From the NCBI RefSeq assembly GCF_025200925.1, contig NZ_CP104174.1, positions 8,136,001 through 8,200,000 of the forward strand: a DNA stretch of 64,000 nucleotides. Reading direction: 5' to 3'. Positions 9,897 to 20,152 of this stretch are shown here, piece after piece. Source of the DNA: Bradyrhizobium sp. CB1015. GTDB lineage: Bacteria > Pseudomonadota > Alphaproteobacteria > Rhizobiales > Xanthobacteraceae. Position 1 is the first letter of the stretch, and the number at the start of each line of letters is the position of its first letter. The translations under genes and the position numbers were made by a program. The notes beneath the pieces are model-generated. The model was given only the letters and a program-made list of their open reading frames with translations, was not told the origin of the DNA and made no database searches.

Positions 9897-9914
9897 GTGA
9901 CAGTTGGATGACGG
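9897..9914 (-). promoter_or_regulatory. Pho box upstream of pstS
   Basis: Read on the minus strand the site is CCGTCAT-CCAA-CTGTCAC: two 7-base half-sites with a 4-base spacer, matching the CTGTCAT-N4-CTGTCAT PhoB consensus at 12 of 14 positions. It lies 99 bases before pstS, in the gap after phoR, and marks a PhoB-activated promoter. Confidence 0.8.
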
Positions 9915-9946
9915 AACCAAGCAATTGAAATCGCTTGCGTTTCTGA

Positions 9947-11239
9947 TCAAGCCGGAGTCTTGGTCTGGGGAAAACAGGCGGTGAAGGTGGCACCTTGCCT
10001 GGGCACGCTTTCGATCAAAAGGCGGCCGCGATGACGGTTAAGAATATGCTTCACCAGCGATAACCCGAGCCCGGTGCCGCCTTGCGAGCGGCTGTCGCCG
10101 ACGTCGACCCGGTAGAAGCGTTCGGTCAGCCGCGGCAGGTGCTCCGGCGCGATGCCCGGGCCGAAATCGCGGACCATGACCCGGATTTCCTGAGTTCCGT
10201 CAGCGGCGACGCTCGAGGTCAGCGACACGATGACGCGCCCGCCGGAGGCGCCGTATTTGAGTGCGTTCTCGATCAGGTTCTCGAACAGGCGGAGCAGCTC
10301 CTCGCGGTCCCCCGCGATCATCACCGGCGGCTCCGGCAGGTGGATGTCCACCTCGACCTGGCGCTCGCGCGCCAGCGGCTCGAGCCCGTCGGCGACCTGG
10401 CGGATGATCGGCACGAGATCGACCAGGGTGTCGGGCCGGACATGGGCCGACAGCTCGACCCGCGACAGCGACAGGAGATCGTCGATCAGGCGCGCCATGC
10501 GCGTGGCCTGGTTGTGCATGATGCCGAGGAAGCGCTCGCGCGCCTTGGGGTCGTCCTTGGCCTGGCCCTGGAGCGTATCGATGAAGCCCGACAGCGCCGC
10601 CAGCGGCGTGCGCAGCTCGTGGCTGGCATTGGCGACGAAATCGGCGCGCATCTCCTCGACCCGGCGCAGCGGCGTCTGGTCGTGGAACGTCATCAGCATG
10701 CATTTGTCGGTGCCGCCGAAGCTGGTCGGCACCGGTACCGGCGTGATGATCAGCTCCATCCAGCGATCGACCGGAACATGATCGAGATAGGTCGCGCGCC
10801 GCGGCTCGGTGGTCGCGATGGCCTCGCGCAGCGCGGTGATGATCTCCGGCGAACGCAGCGCGAACTGGGCGAGCTCGTTCCGGCGCAGCGCCGGCGCGAG
10901 CTGGGCCGCGGCGGCATTGAGGTGGATGACGCGGCCGGCGCGGTCGAGCAGCACCGCCGGATCCGGCATGCCGGCGACCACCGCGGCCACCGCCGCGCTC
11001 TCGACCGGGTTGATGCGCCTGACGTCATCGCGGGAGGCGGCGGGATCGTGCAGCCGCCACGGGATCAAGGCCGCCGCCGCGATGCAGAGGAACACGATGG
11101 CGGCGTGCAGCGCCGACAATTCGCCGAGCGAGACCACGACGGACAGCGCCAGCGCCGCGGCGATCAGGATGATGGTCGAGTGCCGGAGCCGGTCGGACCA
11201 GGGCTGGGCGGAGGGAGAAGAGGGGGCGTCGATCGCCAT
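9947..11239 (-). CDS. phoR: Phosphate regulon sensor histidine kinase PhoR
   Basis: A 430-residue membrane histidine kinase that phosphorylates PhoB under phosphate limitation. Two hydrophobic segments lie near residues 21-38 and 44-62 with almost no periplasmic loop, as in other PhoR proteins, so it senses through Pst/PhoU rather than an outside ligand. A PAS domain (about 82-190) precedes HisKA with H207 in A-S-H-E-L-R-T-P, then the HATPase domain with [15 protein letters not shown] and G-T-G-L-G-L-S. It is the upstream-most gene of the cluster and is separated from its partner phoB by the whole pst operon. Confidence 0.95.
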   Translation of the reverse strand: MAIDAPSSPSAQPWSDRLRHSTIILIAAALALSVVVSLGELSALHAAIVFLCIAAAALIPWRLHDPAASRDDVRRINPVESAAVAAVVAGMPDPAVLLDRAGRVIHLNAAAAQLAPALRRNELAQFALRSPEIITALREAIATTEPRRATYLDHVPVDRWMELIITPVPVPTSFGGTDKCMLMTFHDQTPLRRVEEMRADFVANASHELRTPLAALSGFIDTLQGQAKDDPKARERFLGIMHNQATRMARLIDDLLSLSRVELSAHVRPDTLVDLVPIIRQVADGLEPLARERQVEVDIHLPEPPVMIAGDREELLRLFENLIENALKYGASGGRVIVSLTSSVAADGTQEIRVMVRDFGPGIAPEHLPRLTERFYRVDVGDSRSQGGTGLGLSLVKHILNRHRGRLLIESVPRQGATFTACFPQTKTPA

Positions 11240-11285
11240 CGGGGCGGGCTTCTCCTGGGGGCTGTCCTTAAGGACCTGACACCGG

Positions 11286-12341
11286 TCAGGCGCCGCTGTC
11301 GCTGCGCTCTCTCACATAGGCGGCTTCAGGCGCCGGGCCGGGGTCCAGCTTGAGCGCCGCCTGTTGCAAGCGCTTCGATCGGGCGCCGATGATAACTTCT
11401 CGAAACGTCAGCAAGATTACAGATAGGACGAACGGAGACAGATAATAGAGGACGCGGAACAGGAGCATGCCGCCCAGGAGCTCCTCCCGGTCCATCTGCC
11501 AGAGGCCGACCAGCATGGCGGCGTCGAACACCCCCAAGCCCCCAGGCGAATGGCTGGCGAAGCCGAGCAGGGTCGCCGAGACGAAGATCACCGCGACCAC
11601 GACGAAGCCCAGATTGGGCTCGTCGGGGACCAGCACGTACATCGCCAGCGCGCAGAAGCCGAGATCGACGATGCCGATCGCAATCTGGAGCAGCGTCAGC
11701 GGGCCGCCCGGCAGCACCACGGTCCAGGGGCCGCGGCCCACCACCCGCGGCTGGGTCCAGACCCAGACCACGTAGCCGATCAGCGCCGCGATGATCATCA
11801 GCGCCAGCGTCCGGTTCAGCCAGGCCGGCAGCTGGTCGATCGAGGCTGCCGCCTCCGGATGGTAGGAGATGCCGAGGCCGAGCACGGCGGCATTGCCCAG
11901 CCAGAAGGTCAGGCCGGCGAGAAAGCAGATTTTTGCGACGTCGATCGCGTTCAGCCCGTAGGCCGAATAGATGCGGTAGCGCACGGCGCCGCCGGTGAAA
12001 ACGGATGCGCCGACATTGTGGCCGATCGAATAGCTGGTGAAGGCCGCGAGCGCATTGATGCGGTACGGCACATGGGCATGGCCGATCGCGCGCGTGGCGA
12101 AGAGGTCGTAAAAGGTCAGCGTGAAATAGCCGGCAGCGACGAACAGAGCCGCCATCGCAATCTGGCTCGGCTCGGTGCTCTTGATCGCTTCGAGGACCTC
12201 GTTGAAATCGATGCCCCGCAGCATGTGGTAGAGCACATAGCAAGCGATGCCGATGACCGCGATGCTGATCACAACTCCAAGCTTATGCAGGATTTGCTTC
12301 TGGCGCAGAAACGTCGTCACCCTGCGTATGGCTTCCAGCAT
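11286..12341 (-). CDS. Lysylphosphatidylglycerol synthase-type membrane-domain protein
   Basis: A 351-residue integral membrane protein with about eight hydrophobic segments. It resembles the flippase-like transmembrane domain of MprF (UPF0104/YbhN-type family), with conserved S-I-G-H-N-V-G motif near the third segment and H-S-P-G-G-L-G-V-F-D in the middle of the protein. It lacks the soluble aminoacyl-transferase domain, so it is not expected to make lysyl-phosphatidylglycerol itself; lipid translocation is possible but unproven. GAGG lies at good spacing before the ATG. It is 46 bases upstream of phoR on the same strand, but no link with phosphate control is shown. Confidence 0.8.
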   Translation of the reverse strand: MLEAIRRVTTFLRQKQILHKLGVVISIAVIGIACYVLYHMLRGIDFNEVLEAIKSTEPSQIAMAALFVAAGYFTLTFYDLFATRAIGHAHVPYRINALAAFTSYSIGHNVGASVFTGGAVRYRIYSAYGLNAIDVAKICFLAGLTFWLGNAAVLGLGISYHPEAAASIDQLPAWLNRTLALMIIAALIGYVVWVWTQPRVVGRGPWTVVLPGGPLTLLQIAIGIVDLGFCALAMYVLVPDEPNLGFVVVAVIFVSATLLGFASHSPGGLGVFDAAMLVGLWQMDREELLGGMLLFRVLYYLSPFVLSVILLTFREVIIGARSKRLQQAALKLDPGPAPEAAYVRERSDSGA

Positions 12342-12788
12342 CTAGACCTCGAACAACGCTTCAGCGGCCAGGGTGGCCGGCGGACAGGCGGACGCGCAGG
12401 CATTCAACGAACCCTCGCTGCCGGCGCCGGCATCGCGCATGCCCCCTGCCCCTCCACTAGCGCGTTTTCGGCCGAAGTGGAATTCGGCAATTCGAACAAA
12501 AACACGTGCCTTCAATATTTTAGGCAGGGTTGCGGCTCCCAGTGCAGGGTTTGGCGCTTTCGGCGGCAAGGCTTGGCGCGAATCTCCATGGCGATCCTGC
12601 GCAGAGGCCATGAAGTTTTGATGATTTCGGCCGCACAATGTTCCGTCACGCCTTAAGCCGACGTCAATCTATGGGGCCCGCCGGCCTGTTGAAAGAGGGG
12701 GACCGGAGCGGCCGGTCACGGTTTTCCGATGCGCCGGAAAGTCGCGGCGGACGCGCACCCGTCCCTCGCGTCAGGGTGCACGGCAACA
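12342..12788. other. Gene-free interval
   Basis: About 450 bases with no convincing coding frame on either strand. It should hold the promoter of the membrane protein at 11286-12341 and the end of the OmpA operon. I see no strong hairpin or repeat here. Confidence 0.6.
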
Positions 12789-13097
12789 TCACACAGCGGC
12801 CGGGGGCGCGGTGCGCGAAACCACGCGGTCGCGGAGCCAGGCGCCGATGGTGCAGCCGACCAGGTAGCAGGCGAACATGATCAGGCCGAGGTCGAGCCAG
12901 TAGCCGAAGCGACCGGGGACCACATGGGCGACAGAGGCCGCAACCAGGGCAGCGGCAAGCACGGCGAGCCAGCGCGCGGTCACCTTCGAGGTGCCGTTGC
13001 CGCGCTGGACCACCGAGATCCAGCCCATGCAGAAGCCCAGCAGCAGCGAGCCGATCAGCCAGCCCAGATGGAACGAGACGAGATAGGGCATCGTCAC
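12789..13097 (-). CDS. Small integral membrane protein
   Basis: A 102-residue hydrophobic protein with three predicted membrane segments (about 8-27, 43-60 and 66-88) and a short basic C-terminal tail. I do not recognise a functional family. Its ATG overlaps the stop of the upstream OmpA-type gene by four bases, so the two are translationally coupled and probably cooperate in the envelope, for instance as an inner-membrane partner of the peptidoglycan-binding protein. Confidence 0.8.
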   Translation of the reverse strand: MTMPYLVSFHLGWLIGSLLLGFCMGWISVVQRGNGTSKVTARWLAVLAAALVAASVAHVVPGRFGYWLDLGLIMFACYLVGCTIGAWLRDRVVSRTAPPAAV

Positions 13098-14488
13098 CTC
13101 ACCAGAAATTCGATGCGGCGGTTCTGCGCCTTGCCTTCGTCGGTGTCGTTGCCGGCGACGGGCTGCGTGCTGCCATGGCCGACCGCGTTGAAGCGGCTGG
13201 CGGGAAGGCCCGCCCTGACCAGATAGTCGATCACCGCCTGGGCGCGTTTTTCGGAGAGGGCCTGGTTGAAGGAATCCTCGCCATCGGCGTCGGTATGCCC
13301 GGCGACCTCGATATTGGTAGTGGGGCAGCGCAGCGCCGTCTCGATGAGACGATCGAGGATGCCGGCCGAGTCAGGATCGATGTCCGCACGCTTGTTGGCG
13401 AAGCGGATCTTGCCCTTGGTCAGGAGCTCCGAGAACAATTGCTGGCACACGGTGCCGTCGACCGGGCCTGCGGCGGGCTTCACCGTGATCTCCGGCTTGT
13501 ACTGCCAGTTCTTCGGGAAGTCCTTGCCGAGACCTGCGCGGATCTCGTTGGCGGCGCCCTCGTAGAGCGCATCGCCCGAGAGCTTCACCTCGCGGTCGGA
13601 GACGACAAGCGTGCCGGTCGACAGCCGCGACAGCGCGCCGAGCGCGGCGACGACCGCCGTGTTGAAGGAGCCGGGTGCGCCGATGCTGGCCTTGAGATTG
13701 TCGACGACCTTTTCGGTGAAGAACTTTCGCGAGGCGCTGGTGGCGATCGCGGCGTGGACGTTGTTGTCCGGAACGTAGCCGGTCAGCGTCACCGTCGCGG
13801 CCACCGGATCCTTGTAGGCCTGGAAGATGTAGGGCGGCGCCTTGATCTCGTTGGCGGCAATCGAAAAACCCTCCGGCAGGTTCTTCAACGCAGCCGCAAT
13901 CGCCTCGCGGCCGCCGAGCTCGCGCGCCATGCCCGACAGGTTGACCTTGGTGTCCGTGATGGTGATCTTGCCGTCCTTCAGCTTGCCGATCTGATCGAGC
14001 AGCAGCATCGCGGCGGCCTCGAACCGCGGTGGCGCCCCGCGCGCCAGCCCCATCTGGTCGGCCACCTCGACGCCCCCGACTTCCTTTCGGGCCGCCTCGG
14101 TCAGCCGGGCCTTCATCGATGGCAGCGGTGCGGAGCCCGACAGCGTCACCCGCACCACGTCGCGCTCGGCGTTCCAGACGAAGGGCTTGGCCTCAGGAAC
14201 AAGGCGGGTCCGGTCGTCGACCAGCCGCACGCCGGGCACGGTTTCGACCGCCATCACCGCATCGCGGCGCCCCTCCTCGGAGAAGGCGTCCGCGGCCAGG
14301 CTGACGTCGCGGCCGTCGACCGCGATCCGGGTCTTGTCCAGAACGGTGTCCTTCAGCGCAGCCGAGCTGCGGGCCGACAGATCGGCCTCGACCGGTAAGG
14401 TATTATTCCAGGCCGCAAATCCCCACATGACGGCAAGGGGGATCAGCCCCGGCCACCATTTGCTGGCCCACGAGAAAAGCTTCTGCAT
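13094..14488 (-). CDS. OmpA family protein with BON-like repeats
   Basis: A 464-residue envelope protein. ATG 14488 is taken as start because it precedes the single N-terminal hydrophobic segment (about residues 12-30); an extension to 14524 adds nothing conserved. The middle contains repeated BON-like modules (paired V-D-G-R-D-V-S-L and V-R-L-V-D-D motifs, and a later V-T-L-T-G-Y-V-P-D), which usually bind phospholipid or mediate oligomerisation. The C-terminal 100 residues form an OmpA peptidoglycan-binding domain with T-N-I-E-V-A-G-H-T-D, R-A-Q-A-V and Q-N-R-R-I-E-F. The N-terminal anchor places it in the inner membrane reaching to the cell wall. It is coupled to the small membrane protein downstream. 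Confidence 0.88.
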   Translation of the reverse strand: MQKLFSWASKWWPGLIPLAVMWGFAAWNNTLPVEADLSARSSAALKDTVLDKTRIAVDGRDVSLAADAFSEEGRRDAVMAVETVPGVRLVDDRTRLVPEAKPFVWNAERDVVRVTLSGSAPLPSMKARLTEAARKEVGGVEVADQMGLARGAPPRFEAAAMLLLDQIGKLKDGKITITDTKVNLSGMARELGGREAIAAALKNLPEGFSIAANEIKAPPYIFQAYKDPVAATVTLTGYVPDNNVHAAIATSASRKFFTEKVVDNLKASIGAPGSFNTAVVAALGALSRLSTGTLVVSDREVKLSGDALYEGAANEIRAGLGKDFPKNWQYKPEITVKPAAGPVDGTVCQQLFSELLTKGKIRFANKRADIDPDSAGILDRLIETALRCPTTNIEVAGHTDADGEDSFNQALSEKRAQAVIDYLVRAGLPASRFNAVGHGSTQPVAGNDTDEGKAQNRRIEFLVR

Positions 14489-14652
14489 TCGACGACCCGA
14501 ACTCTGGAAACGGAGACAAAACAAACCCTTGGCAGGCTGTCAAACCGGAAATGGTCCTGTTCCGAAGGCCCGGGTGGGACAATTGGAATAACTTTTTCTT
14601 CAAGGGTTCTTCCGTAAGTTGAGGGCGGAATGCCAAAGTCCCCCACCCGGTC

Positions 14653-15711
14653 ATGAAACAACTGCGTAACAACGTCATCCGCGCCGGGCTGGGAGCACTC
14701 TATTTCAGCGGGGCGCACCACCTGTTGCGCCCGCTTTTGTCGGGCGTCGGCGCCATTTTCATGCTGCACCACGTGCGGCCGGCGCGCGAGGCCGCGTTCC
14801 AGCCGAACCGGCATCTCGAGGTCACCCCCGAATTCCTGCGCGCCACGCTGCGTCATTTGCGCTCGCGCGACATCGACATCGTCAGCATGGACGAGCTGCA
14901 TGAGCGGCTGGTGCAGGGCCGGTTCGACCGCCGCTTCGCCGCCTTCACCCTGGACGACGGTTATCGCGACAATCTGGATTACGCTCTGCCGGTGCTGCGC
15001 GAATTTGACGCGCCGCTGGCGGTCTATGTCGCGAGCGATTTTGCCGACGGCACCGGGCGATTGTGGTGGACGGCGCTGGAGGCCGTGATCGCCAAGACCG
15101 AGCAGATCGACGTGCAAATCGGCAATTCCACGCTGCGGCTCGATGCGACCAGTGTTGCGGCGAAGCAGGCGGCGTTCGACCGCCTGCACGACTGGCTGCG
15201 CGCGCTGCCGGGCGAGCACGATCTTGCGCGCGAGATCGGGGCGCTGTGCACGGCCTACGGCGTCGACATGGAAGCGCTGTGCCGCAGCCTCTGCCTGTCC
15301 TGGACCGAGCTCAAGTCCTTTGCCGCCGATCCGCTGGTCACGATCGGCGCGCACAGCGTCAGCCATTGCAACCTCGCCAAGCAGGCGGAAGACATCGCCG
15401 CGCAGGAGATGGCCGCGAGCCGCGCGCGGATCGAGCAGGTGCTGGAGCGCCCCGTGCTGCACCTCGCCTATCCCTATGGCGACCGCGACGCCGCGGGCGC
15501 GCGCGAATTCGCCCTTGCCGCATCCGCCGGCTTCAAGACTGCGGTGACGACACGGCCCGGCATGCTGTTCGCGGAGAACGCCGGCCACATGACCGCGCTG
15601 CCCCGCGTGTCGCTCAATGGCAATTATCAGGACGCGCGGATCCTGCCGGTGCTGACCTCGGGCGCCGCGACCGCGATGTGGAACGGATTCCGCCGCATCG
15701 CGGCGGCGTAG
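14653..15711 (+). CDS. Polysaccharide deacetylase family protein
   Basis: A 352-residue protein with a NodB-homology deacetylase fold. Motif 1 is T-L-D-D-G-Y (the metal- and acetate-binding aspartates), a helper motif F-M-L-H-H-V occurs near residue 36, and a later motif has A-Y-P-Y-G-D. A segment I-G-A-H-S-V-S-H-C-N supplies the usual metal-binding histidines. Such enzymes remove N- or O-acetyl groups from cell-wall or capsular sugars using a divalent metal; the substrate here cannot be read from sequence. No clear signal peptide is present. It diverges from the OmpA gene and is followed after about 105 bases by an SDR gene. Confidence 0.88.
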   Translation: MKQLRNNVIRAGLGALYFSGAHHLLRPLLSGVGAIFMLHHVRPAREAAFQPNRHLEVTPEFLRATLRHLRSRDIDIVSMDELHERLVQGRFDRRFAAFTLDDGYRDNLDYALPVLREFDAPLAVYVASDFADGTGRLWWTALEAVIAKTEQIDVQIGNSTLRLDATSVAAKQAAFDRLHDWLRALPGEHDLAREIGALCTAYGVDMEALCRSLCLSWTELKSFAADPLVTIGAHSVSHCNLAKQAEDIAAQEMAASRARIEQVLERPVLHLAYPYGDRDAAGAREFALAASAGFKTAVTTRPGMLFAENAGHMTALPRVSLNGNYQDARILPVLTSGAATAMWNGFRRIAAA

Positions 15712-15815
15712 GCGCGCCAAGCTCCGCTGTCGTGCCCCGCTCTGATCTCATCGCAGCCTTCCTTGACTCCCCTCCTCGCTCCGCCCACAACCAGCGGCAA
15801 CCAAGGGAGGAACGC

Positions 15816-16616
15816 ATGCTCAACAATCTGTTCTCGCTCAAAGGCCGCATCGCGCTGGTGACCGGCGGCTCGCGCGGCATCGGCAAGATGATCGCCGCGG
15901 GATTTCTCAGCGCCGGCGCGGCAAAGGTCTACATCACCGCGCGCAAGGCCGGACCGTGCGAGGAGACCGCCAAGGCGCTCAGCGCGCAATATGACGGTGA
16001 ATGCATCGCACTGCCGATCGACATCTCCACCGTCGAAGGCTGCAACAGGCTCGCCGGCGAGATCATCAAGCTGGAGCCCAGGCTCGACATCCTCGTCAAC
16101 AATGCCGGCGCGGCCTGGGGCGCCGAGTTCGACGAATTCCCGGAGAGCGGCTGGGACAAGGTGATGGATCTCAACGTCAAGTCGCTGTTCTTCCTGACCA
16201 AGGCGCTGGCCAAGCCGCTCCGCGCCGCAGCCAGCGCAGAGCGGCCGTCGAAGGTCATCAACATCGCCTCGGTCGACGGCATCTTCGTCAATCCGAGCGA
16301 GACCTATTCCTACGCCGCGAGCAAGGCCGCGGTGATCCATCTGACCCGGCGCATGGCGGTGAAGCTGATCAAGGACAACATCAACGTCACCGCGATCGCG
16401 CCGGGCGCGTTCAAGTCCGACATGAACCGCGCCGCGCGCGATCACGCGGACGAGGTCGCAAAGCGCATTCCGGCGCGGCGGATCGGCACGGACGAGGATA
16501 TGGCGGGTGTCGCAATCTATCTCGCCTCGCGCGCAGGCGATTACGTCGTCGGCAACACCATCGCCGTCGATGGCGGCGTGGTGTATGCGAATGCCGGGCT
16601 GGAGATCGCGGGGTAG
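15816..16616 (+). CDS. Short-chain dehydrogenase/reductase (SDR)
   Basis: A 266-residue classical SDR. The Rossmann motif is T-G-G-S-R-G-I-G near residues 17-24, with N-N-A-G near 93-96, catalytic serine in N-I-A-S-V-D, and Y-S-Y-A-A-S-K giving the Tyr-Lys pair. A strong ribosome binding site (AGGGAGG) precedes ATG 15816. It resembles the RhlG-type NADPH ketoreductase group, but the substrate is not determinable. It ends 160 bases from the boxB stop in convergent orientation, separated by a palindromic repeat, so it is not part of the box operon. Confidence 0.88.
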   Translation: MLNNLFSLKGRIALVTGGSRGIGKMIAAGFLSAGAAKVYITARKAGPCEETAKALSAQYDGECIALPIDISTVEGCNRLAGEIIKLEPRLDILVNNAGAAWGAEFDEFPESGWDKVMDLNVKSLFFLTKALAKPLRAAASAERPSKVINIASVDGIFVNPSETYSYAASKAAVIHLTRRMAVKLIKDNINVTAIAPGAFKSDMNRAARDHADEVAKRIPARRIGTDEDMAGVAIYLASRAGDYVVGNTIAVDGGVVYANAGLEIAG

Positions 16617-16651
16617 GCGGCGCGAGTTAGCGCAGAGCGCGCTCATACCCG

Positions 16652-16737
16652 CTGTCATGCCCCAGTACGCCGCGGCTTCTGATTTATCGCCGCCGTCTCT
16701 GGAATGCTGGATCACCCGCTTTCGCGGGTGATGACAG
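16652..16737. repeat. Long intergenic palindrome, family 3, copy 1
   Basis: It begins CTGTCATGCCCCAGTACGCC and ends GGTGATGACAG; a perfect 9-bp stem ATCACCCGC/GCGGGTGAT lies in its right half. Compared with the copy at 28729-28832 it lacks a block of about 16 bases in the left arm. It sits between the convergent SDR gene and boxB and may end both transcripts. Confidence 0.8.
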
Positions 16738-16776
16738 TCTTCGTGGGGCACGGCCGCCGCGTCTCACTGGCAGCAC

Positions 16777-18228
<1,452 letters not shown>

Positions 18229-18291
18229 GGTGACCTCCCGTGTTGGGATAGGATGAGTTGATCGCTACCTGCGAAGTCCGGGCTGGCGAGT

Positions 18292-18338
18292 GGCGAATGG
18301 CGAGTAGCGAATGGATTCCTCTCTATTCGCCATTCGCC
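18292..18338. repeat. Intercistronic palindrome between boxC and boxB
   Basis: A perfect 12-bp inverted repeat (GGCGAATGGCGA at 18292 and TCGCCATTCGCC ending at 18338), preceded by direct GCGA repeats. It ends three bases before the boxC stop region on the minus-strand transcript, so it lies in the boxC-boxB mRNA spacer and may set relative transcript stability. Confidence 0.75.
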
Positions 18339-18340
18339 CT

Positions 18341-20029
18341 CTACACTCGCGTCATATCGAATTTCGGCTTCTGGCCGCTGCCGTAGCGGCGCAGCGCGCC
18401 TTCCTCGCCGACGGCGTTCGGGCGCTGGAAGATCCAGTTCTGCCAGGCGGTGAGGCGGGCGAAGATCTTCGATTCCATCGTCTCGGGGCCGACGAAGCGC
18501 AGGCTCGCTTCCATGCCGGTGAGGCTGTCGGGCGAGAAGCTGGCGCGCTCTTCGAGAAACACGCGCACCTCGTCATCCCAGTCGATGTCGTCGAGCGCGA
18601 AGGTAACGAGGCCGAGCTCTTCGGCCTGCTCGGCGTCGAGGCTGGTGCCGAGCGTCGCTTCCGCGCGCTCCAGATCGGCCGGATCGGCCTGGAAGCGCGA
18701 TTCCAGCCGTGTCAGCCCATGGCTCATCGGGTACGGGCCGAAATTCATCGCGGACAGCTCGATCGACGGCGGCGGACGATTGTCGCCCTGGCGCGTGCCG
18801 ATCAGCATGTAGGAGCGGTCGGCGGCGAAGACGAGCTCGGCGAGCGTGCCGGCAAAGCAGGAGCCGGGCTCGACCAGCGTCACCAGCGTGCGCGAGGTGA
18901 CGTCGACGCGCTTGAGCACGCGCTTCCAGTAATGCCTGATTTCGTTGACCAGCCAATGCGCCTTGTTGGCTTCGAGGAAAGCATCGCTGGCGAGCACATG
19001 GGCGCGGTCGCCATGGCTCTTGAACACCAGCATCGCGATCTCGAGCTCGTTGATGCGCAGATGCAGGATGGCGTCGTCGAGCTCGCGCGCCACTTGCAGC
19101 GGCCAGAACGAGGCGCCTTGCGCCATCATGCCGTCGATGTCGGCGGGCGGCGCGGCCTCCGGCGCCTTGATCGAGGTGGTGGCGATGCGCGCCGCACGAT
19201 CGATATCGACGGTGACGAAGCCGTAGCGGATGCTGGTGTCGTCGATGATGCGCTTGAGCGGCGTCAGCGCGATGCCCTTGCCGCTGCCCTTGCGCGTCGA
19301 GGCCGCCGCAAACTCCTTGGCGCGCTCGGCGATCTTGGCTTCGAGCTTGGAGTTCGGCGCGATCTCGTCGACGAGGCGCCATTGCACGGCGCGCTTGCCC
19401 TTGACGCCTTCCTCGATGGTGCAGAAGACATCGGCGTGGTCGCGCCGCACCTTGCGTTTGTCGACGACGCGGGTGAGACCGCCGGTGCCGGGCAGCACCG
19501 CGAGCAGCGGCACTTCGGGCAGCGCCACGGCGGACGAGCCGTCGTCGGCGAGAATGATGTGATCGGTCGCGAGCGCCAGCTCATAGCCGCCGCCGGCGGC
19601 GGAGCCGTTCACCACCGTGATGAAGCGTTGGCCGGAATTCTCCGACGAATCTTCCATGCCGTTGCGGGTCTCGTTGGTGAACTTGCAGAAGTTCACCTTG
19701 TGGGCATGCGTGGAGCCCGCGAGCATGCGGATGTTGGCCCCGGCGCAGAACACGCGGTTCTTGGCCGAGCGCAGCACGACGACCTTCACCTCGGGATGCT
19801 CGAAGCGCAGGCGCTGGATCGCGTCGGCCAGTTCGATGTCGACGCCGAGATCGTAGGAATTGAGCTTGAGCTGGTAGCCCTCGAACAGGCCGCCGTTCTC
19901 GTCGACGTCCATGGTCAACGTCGCGACGTCGCCCTCGACCGCGAGCTTCCAATGCTTGTAGCGGGAAGGTTCGGTCTGGAAATCGATGAATGTCGCGCCG
20001 CCTGCGAGGCGCCGATCTTCCCCGGCCAT
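18341..20029 (-). CDS. boxC: Benzoyl-CoA-dihydrodiol lyase / 2,3-epoxybenzoyl-CoA dihydrolase BoxC
   Basis: A 562-residue member of the enoyl-CoA hydratase superfamily that hydrolytically opens the ring of 2,3-epoxybenzoyl-CoA, giving 3,4-dehydroadipyl-CoA semialdehyde and formate. The length, roughly twice a single crotonase, reflects two crotonase-like halves. The first has the oxyanion segment F-C-A-G-A-N-I and G-S-A-A-G-G-G-Y-E-L-A; the second has G-S-C-F-A-G-T-L-A-E-L. It is upstream of boxB on the same strand. A 123-base gap before it contains repeated TGCA motifs, suggesting a BoxR-controlled promoter of its own. Confidence 0.95.
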   Translation of the reverse strand: MAGEDRRLAGGATFIDFQTEPSRYKHWKLAVEGDVATLTMDVDENGGLFEGYQLKLNSYDLGVDIELADAIQRLRFEHPEVKVVVLRSAKNRVFCAGANIRMLAGSTHAHKVNFCKFTNETRNGMEDSSENSGQRFITVVNGSAAGGGYELALATDHIILADDGSSAVALPEVPLLAVLPGTGGLTRVVDKRKVRRDHADVFCTIEEGVKGKRAVQWRLVDEIAPNSKLEAKIAERAKEFAAASTRKGSGKGIALTPLKRIIDDTSIRYGFVTVDIDRAARIATTSIKAPEAAPPADIDGMMAQGASFWPLQVARELDDAILHLRINELEIAMLVFKSHGDRAHVLASDAFLEANKAHWLVNEIRHYWKRVLKRVDVTSRTLVTLVEPGSCFAGTLAELVFAADRSYMLIGTRQGDNRPPPSIELSAMNFGPYPMSHGLTRLESRFQADPADLERAEATLGTSLDAEQAEELGLVTFALDDIDWDDEVRVFLEERASFSPDSLTGMEASLRFVGPETMESKIFARLTAWQNWIFQRPNAVGEEGALRRYGSGQKPKFDMTRV

Positions 20030-20051
20030 GAGCCACCCTTAAGCTTGGTTA

Positions 20052-20126
20052 TGCATTCTGGAGCGTTATATGCATAATAGTGCATCTTATTGGGTTAGTC
20101 TAGCACGAATCTCAGGTTCACATGCA
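20052..20126 (-). promoter_or_regulatory. Candidate BoxR operator upstream of boxC
   Basis: TGCA occurs at 20052, 20071, 20081 and 20123. The pair at 20071 and 20081 forms TGCA-N6-TGCA exactly, the palindrome known as the BzdR/BoxR-type operator in Azoarcus. The sites lie 23-97 bases before the boxC start, and a BoxR-like regulator is encoded at 22850-23758. Function is inferred from motif and context. Confidence 0.55.
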
Positions 20127-20152
20127 CTTTGCTTCATCTAGGCGCAGACGCC

